A stretch of DNA of 64,000 nucleotides, from positions 124,001 through 188,000 of the forward strand of contig NZ_BMRY01000004.1 of the NCBI RefSeq assembly GCF_014648875.1, read 5' to 3'. A program made the translations under genes and the position numbers. This document shows positions 33,330 to 42,268 of this stretch, piece by piece (the stretch's first letter is position 1; every line of letters begins with the position of its first letter). The notes beneath the pieces are model-generated. The model ran no database searches. It worked only from the letters and a program-made list of their open reading frames with translations, and was not told the DNA's origin. Source of the stretch: Streptomyces parvus (lineage in GTDB: Bacteria; Actinomycetota; Actinomycetes; Streptomycetales; Streptomycetaceae).

Positions 33330-34408
33330 CAGAGGGTCACCTTCTCCCGGTGGGCCGCGAGACGGCTGCCCATGATTCGGCCCACCCCGATCAGCCCGTG
33401 GTCGTCGTCGTCCTCGCCGAGGACGACCATGGCGTCGACCTGGGCGGCCGTCAGCCCGAAGCAGCCCTGCCGGACGAGCTCCTCCACCAGCAGTACCCGG
33501 TAGCGCTCGCCGATCGCGAGGGCGAAACCTCCCATCAGGACGTACCGGCGGATCCCGATCGACGCGAACACCCCGCCCACCGCGGCCGCCAGGTGAACGA
33601 GGGTGGAGCGCAGCACGGCCGTCGTGAACGGATCCCCGTCCCGTACGGCCCGAGCGATCTCCGGATTGCCGAGGAAGCGCGGATCGGCGGCCCCCGCGCG
33701 AGCCGGTGCCGAGCGGGCGTACCCCGTCGGGTCGGAGGCCGCCGCCCGGCGTACCGCGGCGAGGACGCCCCGCCCCGAGGCGATCGCCCCCAGGTGCCCG
33801 CGCCCCCCGCAGTCGCATAGCGGGGCGTCGGGTGAGCGGTCACAGGTCCAGTGGCCGAGTTCCCCGCCGTACCCCTCGATGTCGAGGAGCACGTCGCCGT
33901 CGCGGAAGACCTTGTTCCCGATGCCGGAGCTGATCGTCAGGAGACAGAAAGGGACCGGGCTCTCCGTCCCGTACCGCCAGGCGGCCGCCGTGAGGTCGTT
34001 GACGACGAGCACCGGCACGGACAGCCGGGCGCTCAGGTCCTCCCGGAGGGGGACGGGTTTGCCGCCCGCGCCCCACACCGTGGGGGCACCCAGGACGGTC
34101 CCGTCCCGGGCGACCGGGCCGGCGAAGGCGACGGCCAGGGCGGGCGGGGCGGCCGGTGCGGTGCCGGGGCGCGCCTCGGCCCGCCGTTCCGCCTCGCGCA
34201 CGATCTGGTCGACCACCTGCCGCTGGAGCACCGGCACGGGAGCGTCCGGGTGGCGGGCCATGCCGTCCACCGGCATCCTGCGCACGTCGGAGAGGCGTCC
34301 GCTCCGGGGGTCGAACGTGCCGACGCGCAGGGTCGTCCCCCCGACATCCATCACGGTCACGGCCTCGCCGGTCTCCGTCACCGTCGGGTCACCGGGCGGG
34401 ATCGCCAT
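33329..34408 (-). CDS. ROK-family kinase, candidate C7-cyclitol 7-kinase (AcbM/ValC-like)
   Basis: 359 residues. ATP-binding motif VMDVGGTTLRVG, catalytic LVVNDLTAAAW with Asp, EGYGGELGHW and the Cys-rich loop CDCGGRGHLGAIASGRG. In acarbose and validamycin pathways a ROK-type enzyme phosphorylates 2-epi-5-epi-valiolone at O7, and the position two genes after the cyclase supports that role here. ATG 34408 lies within the end of the cupin gene (20-base overlap); the internal ATG that begins MDVGG is an alternative. A plain glucokinase role is possible but less fitting in this operon. Confidence 0.8.
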   Translation of the reverse strand: MAIPPGDPTVTETGEAVTVMDVGGTTLRVGTFDPRSGRLSDVRRMPVDGMARHPDAPVPVLQRQVVDQIVREAERRAEARPGTAPAAPPALAVAFAGPVARDGTVLGAPTVWGAGGKPVPLREDLSARLSVPVLVVNDLTAAAWRYGTESPVPFCLLTISSGIGNKVFRDGDVLLDIEGYGGELGHWTCDRSPDAPLCDCGGRGHLGAIASGRGVLAAVRRAAASDPTGYARSAPARAGAADPRFLGNPEIARAVRDGDPFTTAVLRSTLVHLAAAVGGVFASIGIRRYVLMGGFALAIGERYRVLLVEELVRQGCFGLTAAQVDAMVVLGEDDDDHGLIGVGRIMGSRLAAHREKVTL

Positions 34409-34793
34409 CGATGTCCTCCCTCTTGTACGCCGCCACCTCGAAGACGAGCAGCGCCAGTTCCGTGTCCGTGTCATTGCTCAGACCGTGCTCGCCGAAGGGC
34501 TCGTTGGGGATGACGTCCCCGGCCTCCACCCGGAACGCCTCCCCGTCCCGGTGCATCACGCCGCTCCCGCTGAGCACGACGTACGTCTCGCGGTCGTGAC
34601 CGTGCCGATGCCGCCCTATGGACGTCCCCGGCGGCAGGACGGCCAGGTCGATGAAGTCGGCGCCGGCCCCTTCGCCGCGGGCGAAGAGCCGGTGGGCGAG
34701 GATCGTCCCCGCCCCGCCGTGGTCATGCGGTTTCGGGGACAGCAGGTTGCGCAGGTTCACGAGGGGGCGCGTGGTCCCGGCGCCGCCGGTCAC
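34389..34793 (-). CDS. Small cupin protein, possible sugar/cyclitol isomerase or epimerase
   Basis: 134-residue single-domain cupin. Motif 1 PPGTSIGRHRHGHDRETYVVLSG provides metal ligands (three His and a Glu); motif 2 is GDVIPNEPFGEHGLSN. GTG start overlaps the cyclase stop by four bases. No cupin is part of the classical acarbose set, whereas a C2-epimerase (AcbO) is expected between cyclase/kinase and reductase and is not otherwise visible, so this gene is a candidate for that step. This is inference; it could also be a sensor or an accessory isomerase. Confidence 0.7.
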   Translation of the reverse strand: MTGGAGTTRPLVNLRNLLSPKPHDHGGAGTILAHRLFARGEGAGADFIDLAVLPPGTSIGRHRHGHDRETYVVLSGSGVMHRDGEAFRVEAGDVIPNEPFGEHGLSNDTDTELALLVFEVAAYKREDIDGDPAR

Positions 34794-35992
34794 AGCGCGG
34801 CCTCGCGGGCGAAGACCCGGGATCTCCGGGCGAGTTCGTCCAGGGCGAGGACGAGCACGTCGCGGGGCACGTCGGTGAGGTCGTCGACGAACGTCGCCTT
34901 GCCCACGGCGAGGGGGACCACCAGGTGCAGCCGCCGGCCGCGGCGTTCCCAGGACTCCTCGAGTGCCCGCGTCATCAGGTCCGGTGTGCACGTCTCCGCG
35001 TCGAAGACGGGCAGCCCGATGCGGGCCAGGAGACCGATGATCCGGTCGCACTCCCGCTCGTCGACCAGACCGAGCCGCAGCGCCAGGCAGGACGAGAGCG
35101 CCATGTCGACGGCGACGGCCTCGCCGTGTTCGAGGCGGTGGTCGCCGGCTGTCTCGATCACGGGGCTGAAGGTGTGGCCGAAGTCCACAAGGCGGGCGAG
35201 CTGGTGTTCCCGCAGGTTCGGGCACAGCTCCTCCATCATCAGCCGCATCGAGGTCCGCAGGATGTACCTCTCGACCTCGGGCGGCGTCGGGACCACGGTC
35301 GACCGGAAGGCGTCCGGGTACCGCTCCAGGGTGCGGAACAGATCCTCGTGCAGGATCACGGCCATCTTCACGATCTCCGCGAGACCGCAGCGGATCTCGC
35401 GGAGCGGCAGCGTGGAGAGGAAGGCGGGATCGCTCAGCGAGGCGTGCGCCGGGTGGTAGGCGCCGAACATGTTCTTCGTGTGGAGGGCGTTGACCCCCGT
35501 CTTGACGCCGACGCCGACGTCCACCTGGCCGACGAGGGTCGTGTTGATCCGGACGTAGCGGATCCCCCGGGAGTACATCGAGGCCGCGAAGCCCACGACG
35601 TCCGAGACGATGCCGCCGCCGAGAGCCAGCATCACCCCGTGCCGGTCGAGCCCGTGCGCCTTGGCCAGCGCGCAGACCCGCTCCGCCATCGCCAGCGTCT
35701 TGTTCTTCTCCCCGGTGGGAATCGTGTGCAGTGTCCATGTCCCCGGGGCCAGGTTCGCCTCCAGGTAGTCGCGCAGCGCCTGCCCGTACAGGCGGTCGAC
35801 GGTCGGCCCGGTGAAGGCGACGACCCTTCGTCCGCCCACGGCGCGGGCGAGTGCGGGATTCCCGGGGGAGAGCACCTCCGGGACGAGGTCCGACCGGTAC
35901 CCGGTGCCGTCCGGCGCGAGCAGGCTGAATCCGTCGGCGTCCTCCCACACCCCCGACAGACGTTCCTCGTCAACTAGAACCCGGCTTGACAT
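34790..35992 (-). CDS. 2-epi-5-epi-valiolone synthase (sedoheptulose-7-phosphate cyclase, AcbC-like)
   Basis: 400-residue sugar-phosphate cyclase of the dehydroquinate-synthase superfamily. It converts sedoheptulose 7-phosphate to a C7-cyclitol, the committed step to valienol units. Markers of the valiolone-synthase branch: GGGIVSDVVGF (124-134), KTGVN at 164-168, GAYHPAHASL..DP, AEIVKMA at 205-211 (Zn ligand Glu206), FGHTFSP and LEHGEAV with the other Zn ligands. Shikimate enzymes have AEVIKYG-type sequences and are nearer 360 residues. Overlaps amylomaltase (23 bases) and cupin (4 bases) genes. The related desmethyl-4-deoxygadusol synthases cannot be wholly excluded, but the context argues for acarbose-type chemistry. 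Confidence 0.9.
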   Translation of the reverse strand: MSSRVLVDEERLSGVWEDADGFSLLAPDGTGYRSDLVPEVLSPGNPALARAVGGRRVVAFTGPTVDRLYGQALRDYLEANLAPGTWTLHTIPTGEKNKTLAMAERVCALAKAHGLDRHGVMLALGGGIVSDVVGFAASMYSRGIRYVRINTTLVGQVDVGVGVKTGVNALHTKNMFGAYHPAHASLSDPAFLSTLPLREIRCGLAEIVKMAVILHEDLFRTLERYPDAFRSTVVPTPPEVERYILRTSMRLMMEELCPNLREHQLARLVDFGHTFSPVIETAGDHRLEHGEAVAVDMALSSCLALRLGLVDERECDRIIGLLARIGLPVFDAETCTPDLMTRALEESWERRGRRLHLVVPLAVGKATFVDDLTDVPRDVLVLALDELARRSRVFAREAAL

Positions 35993-38048
35993 GCCTCTCC
36001 TCGTCAGTCACTCGGTGTGCTTGCGGCCGGCGGGCGTACACCCCGGCCAGGTGGCGGAGGAGCGGAGCTTCGGACAGCTCCTCCAGGGACACGGGACGAC
36101 CCTGCTCGTCGGCGATCGGCAGGCACCAGTTGGGATGGATGCCCGCCGTGCCGGGCAGGTTCTGCGGTCGCCGGTCGCCGGTCGCGTCCGGGAGCCAGAC
36201 GCCGATCATCCGGGCCGGCGTCAGACTCAGGTACGTGTGCAGTGCCGCGACCTCTCCGGCGGGATCGGGCATGAGCCCCAGCCGCTCCATCTCGGCGATC
36301 CAGCCGTCCCGTTCACCGGCGGCCTCGGCCTTCTCCTCCTCCGGCGGCCGGGTGAGCAGCCCCAGCGAGGCCCGCAGGTCGACGTGTTCGCCGCTGAGCC
36401 AGGCCGCCGTGGTGGGCAGGTCGTGCGTGGTCAGGGTGGCGAGACAGTGCTCGCGCCACTGTTCCGGCGGCAGGGGGCCCACCCGGCCCTCGGAACCGCC
36501 CTCGTACTCGAAGCGTTGTACGGCCGTCCCCAGCACGCCCCGGGCCGCGAGCTCCTCGCGGACCTCCGGCTCGACCGTGCCCAGGTCCTCCCCGATGACG
36601 AACGCCCCTGCGGCCTCCGCCTCGGCGCCCAGCACGGCCAGCATCGCGGCGCCGTCGTACCGGACGTACGTGCCGTCGGACGGGGGACGCCCCTCCGGCA
36701 CCCACCAGAGGCGGAAGAGCCCCATGACGTGGTCGACGCGCAGGGCGCCGGAGTGCCGCAGTCCCGCCCGCAGCAGCCGGGCGAAGGGCCGGTATCCCTC
36801 CGCGGCCAGCGCGTTCGGACGCCACGGCGGCTGTCCCCAGTCCTGACCGGACGGATTGAAGTCGTCCGGCGGGGCCCCCACCGACATCCCCTCGGCCAGA
36901 CAGTGCTGGAGCGCCCAGGCGTCGGCCCCCTCGGGCGCCACGCCCACCGCCAGGTCGTGGACGAGTCCGACGCGCATCCCTGCCTCCCGCGCGGCGCGCT
37001 GGGCGCCGGCGAGCTGCTCGTCGGTGATCCAGGCGAGCCACCGGTGGAAGTCGACGGCGCCGGACAGGACCCGCCGGGCGTCGGCCACGACCGTCGACCG
37101 GGGATCGCGCAGTGCGGCGGGCCAGGAGCGCCACGCCGGGCCGTGGACCTCCGCGAGCGCGCACCAGGTGGCGAAGTCCGTGAGGTCGCGGCCCTCCCGC
37201 GCCACGTACGCGGCGAACGCCGCCTCGCGCCCGGGCGAGCGGGGCACCTCGTACACCTCGCGCAGGGCCAGGTGCTTCAGCTCGCGCACCTCCTCGCGGC
37301 GGATGAGCGACTCCCCTGAGAGGACGGCGGAGTTGAGGGACACGGCCCGGTCCGCCAGCCTCCGGACGCGGGCGCGGGGCCCCTCCGCCAGATACGCGAA
37401 CTCGGGGACGGCCTCGACCCGCACGTGCATCGGGTCGGGGAAACGCCGGCTGCTCGGCCGGTAGGGCGAGGGGTCCGGCAGCGGACCGGGCTCCATCGCG
37501 TGCAGCGGACCGAGTTGGACGAAGTCCGCCCCCAGGTTCCGTCCCGTCCAGGAGACCAGCTCGGCGAGGTCACCGAGGTCGCCCATGCCCCAGGAGCGGC
37601 GCGAGAGCAGGAAGTAGAGCTGGACGAGGAGGCCCCACGAGTACGGTGCCGGGGCCGACCGCTCCGGCGAGACCAGCAGCACCGCGGCGTCTCGCCGTCC
37701 GTCCCGCTCCACGCTCAGCGTGTGGGACCCCACCGGCAGCGGCTCGTCGAGCCGTCGCGTACGGCCGTCGGCACAGAGCACCTCGGCCCTGGTTCCGGCC
37801 GGCAGCTTCGGCCGGGGACCGCGAGGCCCCCGTACGACCACGCACTGCGGAACAAGCCGACGGCCCTGCTCGGCGCGGTGGGCCGCGAGGGCGGCTTCCG
37901 CGGCGGCGGGCGTCGAGGCGTCGACGCCACAGGCGGCGAGCACCGAGACCAGGGTGTCCCGGGAGACGTCGACCGGGCGCCCCCGGTCGGTGCGGTAGCC
38001 CGTCGCCACGCCGTGGGCCTCGGCGAGACGGAAGAGGGGGTCGCTCAC
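35970..38048 (-). CDS. malQ: 4-alpha-glucanotransferase (amylomaltase, GH77; AcbQ-like)
   Basis: 692-residue cytoplasmic enzyme that transfers alpha-1,4-glucans between chains. GH77 motifs: LLVQLYFLLSRRSWGMGDLGDL, nucleophile Asp in ALRVDHVMGLFRLWWVP, acid/base Glu in FVIGEDLGTV, and TTHDLPTTAAW. GTG start overlaps the upstream transferase stop by four bases. Every acarbose-type cluster described carries such a gene (AcbQ), thought to vary the malto-oligosaccharide part or recycle the acceptor. It is longer than bacterial MalQ of enteric type by a normal Streptomyces N-terminal domain. Confidence 0.92.
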   Translation of the reverse strand: MSDPLFRLAEAHGVATGYRTDRGRPVDVSRDTLVSVLAACGVDASTPAAAEAALAAHRAEQGRRLVPQCVVVRGPRGPRPKLPAGTRAEVLCADGRTRRLDEPLPVGSHTLSVERDGRRDAAVLLVSPERSAPAPYSWGLLVQLYFLLSRRSWGMGDLGDLAELVSWTGRNLGADFVQLGPLHAMEPGPLPDPSPYRPSSRRFPDPMHVRVEAVPEFAYLAEGPRARVRRLADRAVSLNSAVLSGESLIRREEVRELKHLALREVYEVPRSPGREAAFAAYVAREGRDLTDFATWCALAEVHGPAWRSWPAALRDPRSTVVADARRVLSGAVDFHRWLAWITDEQLAGAQRAAREAGMRVGLVHDLAVGVAPEGADAWALQHCLAEGMSVGAPPDDFNPSGQDWGQPPWRPNALAAEGYRPFARLLRAGLRHSGALRVDHVMGLFRLWWVPEGRPPSDGTYVRYDGAAMLAVLGAEAEAAGAFVIGEDLGTVEPEVREELAARGVLGTAVQRFEYEGGSEGRVGPLPPEQWREHCLATLTTHDLPTTAAWLSGEHVDLRASLGLLTRPPEEEKAEAAGERDGWIAEMERLGLMPDPAGEVAALHTYLSLTPARMIGVWLPDATGDRRPQNLPGTAGIHPNWCLPIADEQGRPVSLEELSEAPLLRHLAGVYARRPQAHRVTDEERHVKPGSS

Positions 38049-41000
38049 GAGCCACCTCCCATCGGGACCACCGGCGTGCCGAAGAGACGTTCCAGGACCG
38101 TCGCCACGCCGTCCTCCTCGTTGCCCGGCGCGATCTCGTCGGCGACGGCCAGCAGCGCGGGGTGCGCGTTGGCGACCGCCACCCCGTGGCCGGCGAGCGC
38201 GAGCATCGGCAGGTCGTTGGGCATGTCGCCGAACGCCACGGTCTCCTCGCCCGTGCGGCCGAGGACTTCCAAGGCCCGCGCCACGCCGGTGCCCTTGGTG
38301 ACGCCCCGCGGCAGGATCTCGACCATGCCCTGGACGGAGTGGACGACGGTCACCTCCTCACCGCAGAGCCGGCGCGCCGTCTCGGTCAGCTCGTCGTCGC
38401 CGAGGACGCGGTGGTGCAGCACCAGCTTGTCGATCGGCGTCTCCCACAGCAGCGACCGGTCGGCCGTGACGTCCCAGCCGTGCCGCACCCGCTCACCGAA
38501 GCCCGGTGTGACCTTGAACCGGCTCTCCGGGGGCGAGGTCACCACCCCCAGTTCGAGCGGCCCGACGAGGTCCTCGACGCGGGCGACGACCGAACGTGCG
38601 AGGCCGGTCTCGAGCCGCTCGGCGGACAGCAGCCGGTCGGCGCCCGCGTCGTACAGCTGCGCGCCCTGTCCGCAGACGGCGAGTCCCGTGTAGCCCAGGG
38701 AGTCGAGGAGCCGGCGGCAGGCGGCGGCCGGACGACCGGTGACCACGAGGTGCCGGGTCCCGGACGAGGCCACCAGATCGAGCGCGCGGCGGGTCCGCGA
38801 CGAGACCGTCAGGTCGCCACGGAGCAGCGTGCCGTCGAGGTCCGTGGCCACGACGCGGAAGGGCGGAGCCCCAGGGACGGGGACGTTGTCCCAGGTCACC
38901 CTGCCGGAGGCGAGCGTGAGCCGGAGGACGAGACCGGTCCTCAGATCGTCGGCCCTCACGCAGCCCCGGAAGGCGCCGTCGGCTTCCCGGCGCAGTGCGG
39001 CGGTCCGGGTCCTGCCCGTCGGTGGCACCGGCTCGTCCGACAGTGCGGCCTCGGCCGCCGATTCGAGAGGTTCCGGACCGGACGGGCCCGTGCCTGCCGC
39101 GGCCGACGGGGCGTCCCCCTCGACCACGACGTCGACCGCCGCCACCTCCGGATGCCGGTACTCCACCCGCAGCGTCCCGTCCGGCTCGGCGGGCGAGACG
39201 CGGCAGCGGTGCCGGACCGGGGACATCAGAGCCTCGCGACCCGCCGCCTCCGCCAGCTCGGCGCAGCGCGGGAAGTCCGCCCGTGCGAACGCGGCGGCGA
39301 AGAGCGCCTCGTACGCGGCGGCGTCGAGCTCGGCGCACCGCCCGTAGGCGGTGGCGTCCGCCAGTTCGAGGGAGCGCCGGACGATCTCCTCCCGGTGCTC
39401 CGTCCACTCCGCGTCGTCGAGCAGGTCGAACCAGCCGTACCGGATCGCATCCCGCGCGGGTAGTCGGCGCGGGACGTCGTCGAGGAGCTCCCGGAAGACG
39501 GCGAGGCGTCGGCGGGCGCTCTCGCCCCAGGTGAAGCCGCGGGCGGTCCTGGACGCGGCGGCGGACAGCCGCGCGTACGCCCCGGGTTCCTCGCGGAACA
39601 TCCGCTCCGCGTCACGGATCCGGTCCGCGAGCAGCGCCGCGAGCTCCCGGTCGTCGTCGCGGAACGAGCCGCGGACCGCGAAGCCCGTCACCCGCGGGTC
39701 CTCGTGCGGACGAGCGTGCCCGAAATGGGCGGTGGCCCGCTGCGCGGTGCCGACGGGTACGGCCCCGCAGGCCATCGCCTCGGCCTGCGCGATGAGGAAG
39801 CCGTCGAGCTCGAACTTCGACGGGTAGACGCAGAAGTCCGCGCAGGCGGCCTCCGCGAAGAGCTCGTCCTCGTCGACGAGCCGCCAGTCGAGCCGCACCC
39901 GGTCCGGGTACGTGTCGGCCACCCGCTGGAAGTAGGCGTTGGCGGGCGACACCTCCGCCACCCCGCCCGCTCCGGTCGCGCACCGAAGCAGGAAGGAGAC
40001 CTCCGCTCCGCCGGCCAGGACCTCCTCCACCGCCCGGATCAACTCCAGCTGACCCTTGTGGTGCACCGCGTACCGGGCCGCGTGGTAGAAGACGGGCCGT
40101 GCGGGATCGAGGCCAAGTGAACGCAGCAGGGCGTCGCGGTCGACGCCCTCCGGGTCCCTCGCCAGCCACGTGCCGGAGACTCCGCAGCCCCCGTCGAACA
40201 GCTTGCCCGCCTGCTCACGCAGCAGCCCGGAGACGGGCAGCGACGCGACGTACCGTTCCATCGGGGTGTCGGCGAAGGTGCTGTAGTGGTCGCGCTGCCC
40301 GGGCGAGACGAAGTCCACCAGGTCGGCGTGGGCGAGAAGCTGCGGGAAGAGGCCGACGTGGTCGGGGCCGTACTCGGTGTGCAGGCGCGTCGCCGACAGC
40401 GCCCGCACCATGGCGGCGGCCGGCGAGTCCTCCGGCGGCGACGTCTCCTCCCAGGAGCCGAGGACGCTCCCCCCACCGGCCGCGGTGCCGGCGCCGGCCG
40501 GCCCGGGTGACGCGTCGAAGAGACCCAGCAGGGCTTCGACCTGGGGCCGGTAGACCTTCTGCGTGATCGGTGCGTTGGCCGCCACCGTGCTGACACAGCG
40601 CCACCGGGGGTCGCCGCGCAGCACGAGCGGGACCAGGTAGTGGTAGGCGGGCTCGAAGCCGTGGACGATTGCCGGCTCCTCCCCGCCGAGCCACTCCCGC
40701 AGGAAGCGCAGTCCTGCCACCTGGAAGACCAGCGGCTTGAAGAACGACAGGTCCCGGCCCTCGGAGTCCGGCGGCGGGTACAGCCGGTCCGGCAGCAGGT
40801 CCAGCTGGGCGTCGGACAGGAAGTACACGTCCACGCCGTCGAGCCGCAGCAGATGGGCCCGCGTCGTCAGCGGCAGCACCGCCTCGGCGGGCCGGCCGGG
40901 CCAGGTCTTGGGATCGAGCACCAGCGGCACCGTGTGGTCGATCCGGAAGTCCAGCTCCTCGATCGCGTACGACGCGCGCAGCCGGTCGAGGTGTCCGTGC

Positions 41001-41137
41001 GCGGGTGTCACGATCGAGACCCGGTGCCCGAGGGAGGCGTACTCCCGGGACAGGTTCCACACCAGTGGCGACAGGCCCCCGCGCATCAGCCGGGAGTCGA
41101 AGCCGCCGCATTCGTAGGCGAAGTTGACGATGTGCAT
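38045..41137 (-). CDS. Starch-synthase-like glycosyltransferase fused to a HAD phosphatase
   Basis: 1030 residues, two enzymes in one chain. Residues about 1-560 are a GT5-like glycosyltransferase: NFAYECGGF, GGLSPLVWNLSREYASLGHRV, HKGQLELIRAVEE and FCVYPSKFELDGFLIAQAEAMACG, paralogous to the protein at 42261-44384. Residues about 770-1025 are a Cof-type HAD phosphatase: ATDLDGTLLRG, VVTGRP, and VTKGTGVARALEVLG with FGDMPNDLPML. In acarbose biosynthesis a transferase (AcbS or AcbI) and a HAD phosphatase (AcbJ) act on acarviosyl-7-phosphate in sequence, so this fusion plausibly performs coupling or transfer and the following dephosphorylation. No frameshift or internal stop. Confidence 0.88.
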   Translation of the reverse strand: MHIVNFAYECGGFDSRLMRGGLSPLVWNLSREYASLGHRVSIVTPAHGHLDRLRASYAIEELDFRIDHTVPLVLDPKTWPGRPAEAVLPLTTRAHLLRLDGVDVYFLSDAQLDLLPDRLYPPPDSEGRDLSFFKPLVFQVAGLRFLREWLGGEEPAIVHGFEPAYHYLVPLVLRGDPRWRCVSTVAANAPITQKVYRPQVEALLGLFDASPGPAGAGTAAGGGSVLGSWEETSPPEDSPAAAMVRALSATRLHTEYGPDHVGLFPQLLAHADLVDFVSPGQRDHYSTFADTPMERYVASLPVSGLLREQAGKLFDGGCGVSGTWLARDPEGVDRDALLRSLGLDPARPVFYHAARYAVHHKGQLELIRAVEEVLAGGAEVSFLLRCATGAGGVAEVSPANAYFQRVADTYPDRVRLDWRLVDEDELFAEAACADFCVYPSKFELDGFLIAQAEAMACGAVPVGTAQRATAHFGHARPHEDPRVTGFAVRGSFRDDDRELAALLADRIRDAERMFREEPGAYARLSAAASRTARGFTWGESARRRLAVFRELLDDVPRRLPARDAIRYGWFDLLDDAEWTEHREEIVRRSLELADATAYGRCAELDAAAYEALFAAAFARADFPRCAELAEAAGREALMSPVRHRCRVSPAEPDGTLRVEYRHPEVAAVDVVVEGDAPSAAAGTGPSGPEPLESAAEAALSDEPVPPTGRTRTAALRREADGAFRGCVRADDLRTGLVLRLTLASGRVTWDNVPVPGAPPFRVVATDLDGTLLRGDLTVSSRTRRALDLVASSGTRHLVVTGRPAAACRRLLDSLGYTGLAVCGQGAQLYDAGADRLLSAERLETGLARSVVARVEDLVGPLELGVVTSPPESRFKVTPGFGERVRHGWDVTADRSLLWETPIDKLVLHHRVLGDDELTETARRLCGEEVTVVHSVQGMVEILPRGVTKGTGVARALEVLGRTGEETVAFGDMPNDLPMLALAGHGVAVANAHPALLAVADEIAPGNEEDGVATVLERLFGTPVVPMGGGS

Positions 41138-41149
41138 GGGTGTGCTCCC

Positions 41150-42268
41150 TCAGCGTGCGGGGTTGGGTGCGAGCTCGACGTGCTGGACGAACCCGTCCTC
41201 CAGGACGATCGCGGAGTCGATGTCGGCGCCGTCGGGCACGACGGCACCGGGCAGCACGACACTCCGCCGCACCCGGGCGTCCGTGCCGATTCGTACACCG
41301 GGGAAGAGCACGCTGTCCTCGACGTCCCCCCGGCTGACCAGGTCGAAGGGGACCACGGAGCGGCGGATGCCGGGCGACTCGGCGACCCGGTGCCGGTGCA
41401 GGTACGGGGAGATGGTCCAGGGCAGCGATCGGACCGGCAGGGAGGCGTCGGGGCGGGTCATCGCGAGATGCGCGCGGTGGTACCGCTCCACCGTGCCGAT
41501 GTCCTCCCAGTGCCCCTCGACGCGGTGCCCCCGGATCCGTTCCCCGGCCGCGAGCATCGCCGGGATCACGTCCCGGCTGATGTCGTGCTGCCAGTCCGTG
41601 CTCTCCAGCTCCTCCAGATACCGCCGCAGCACCTTCGCGTCGAAGACGCAGAAGGCGGCGAACACCAGGTCGGACGTCGGGTGCTCGGGCTTCTCCACGA
41701 AGGTGGTCAGGGAGCCGTCCCCGTCGAACGCGACCATGCCGAAGAGGTGGACCCAGCGAGGGTCGATCCGCTGGTAGGCAATGGTCAGCGCCGCCCGCGA
41801 GGCGATGTGCCCGCGGATCAGCGGGCCGTAGTCGAAGCGGTAGACGTGGTCGGCGTGGAGCACCATCACGTGCTCGGTCCGGGGGCCGAAGATGTGCTCC
41901 CCCTTGCGGATGAGAGCGTCGGCCGTCCCCTTCTCCAGGGGCCAGGCGCGCTCGGGAAGCCGTGCGGGCAGCTTCTCACCCGCGGTGCGGTACGCCTCGT
42001 CGTACGGCCCGAAATGGATCCGGAAGTCGCGCGAGGCCCCGTTCCAGGCGGAGTGCAGGTCGTCCATCAGGAGGCGCTCCTCGTACTGCGAGAGCAGGAG
42101 CACCTCCCCGAGGCCGGAGTCGCGCGCGTTCGCCAGGCTGAAGTCGATGAGCCTGCAGGCACCGCCGTACGGCACGAGAGGCTTCAGCCGGCCGGTGCCG
42201 AGCCGGCCCATGCGCTCACCCCGGCCCCCGGCGAGCAGGACGGTGCGGACGGAGTCGAACTCAGCCAT
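41150..42268 (-). CDS. GlgC-like nucleotidyltransferase (AcbR-like)
   Basis: 372 residues. N-terminal nucleotidyltransferase domain with [26 protein letters not shown] and the GlgC-type [30 protein letters not shown], then [21 protein letters not shown] and [13 protein letters not shown], followed by a left-handed beta-helix of hexapeptide repeats. GlgC normally makes ADP-glucose, but in acarbose clusters the homologue AcbR activates the cyclitol 1-phosphate as an NDP derivative. The position between the two transferase genes supports that. Its ATG overlaps the upstream transferase by eight bases. Confidence 0.85.
   Translation of the reverse strand: MAEFDSVRTVLLAGGRGERMGRLGTGRLKPLVPYGGACRLIDFSLANARDSGLGEVLLLSQYEERLLMDDLHSAWNGASRDFRIHFGPYDEAYRTAGEKLPARLPERAWPLEKGTADALIRKGEHIFGPRTEHVMVLHADHVYRFDYGPLIRGHIASRAALTIAYQRIDPRWVHLFGMVAFDGDGSLTTFVEKPEHPTSDLVFAAFCVFDAKVLRRYLEELESTDWQHDISRDVIPAMLAAGERIRGHRVEGHWEDIGTVERYHRAHLAMTRPDASLPVRSLPWTISPYLHRHRVAESPGIRRSVVPFDLVSRGDVEDSVLFPGVRIGTDARVRRSVVLPGAVVPDGADIDSAIVLEDGFVQHVELAPNPAR

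Noticed and set aside
34790..35992. Shikimate-pathway 3-dehydroquinate synthase
   Set aside because: Length of 400, KTGVN and AEIVKMA motifs and the cluster context fit the valiolone-synthase branch.
41150..42268. Glycogen-biosynthesis GlgC
   Set aside because: It is tightly coupled with cyclitol genes and two unusual GT5-like proteins, so an AcbR-type role is more likely; pure glycogen metabolism would not need the exporter, cyclase and aminosugar genes.
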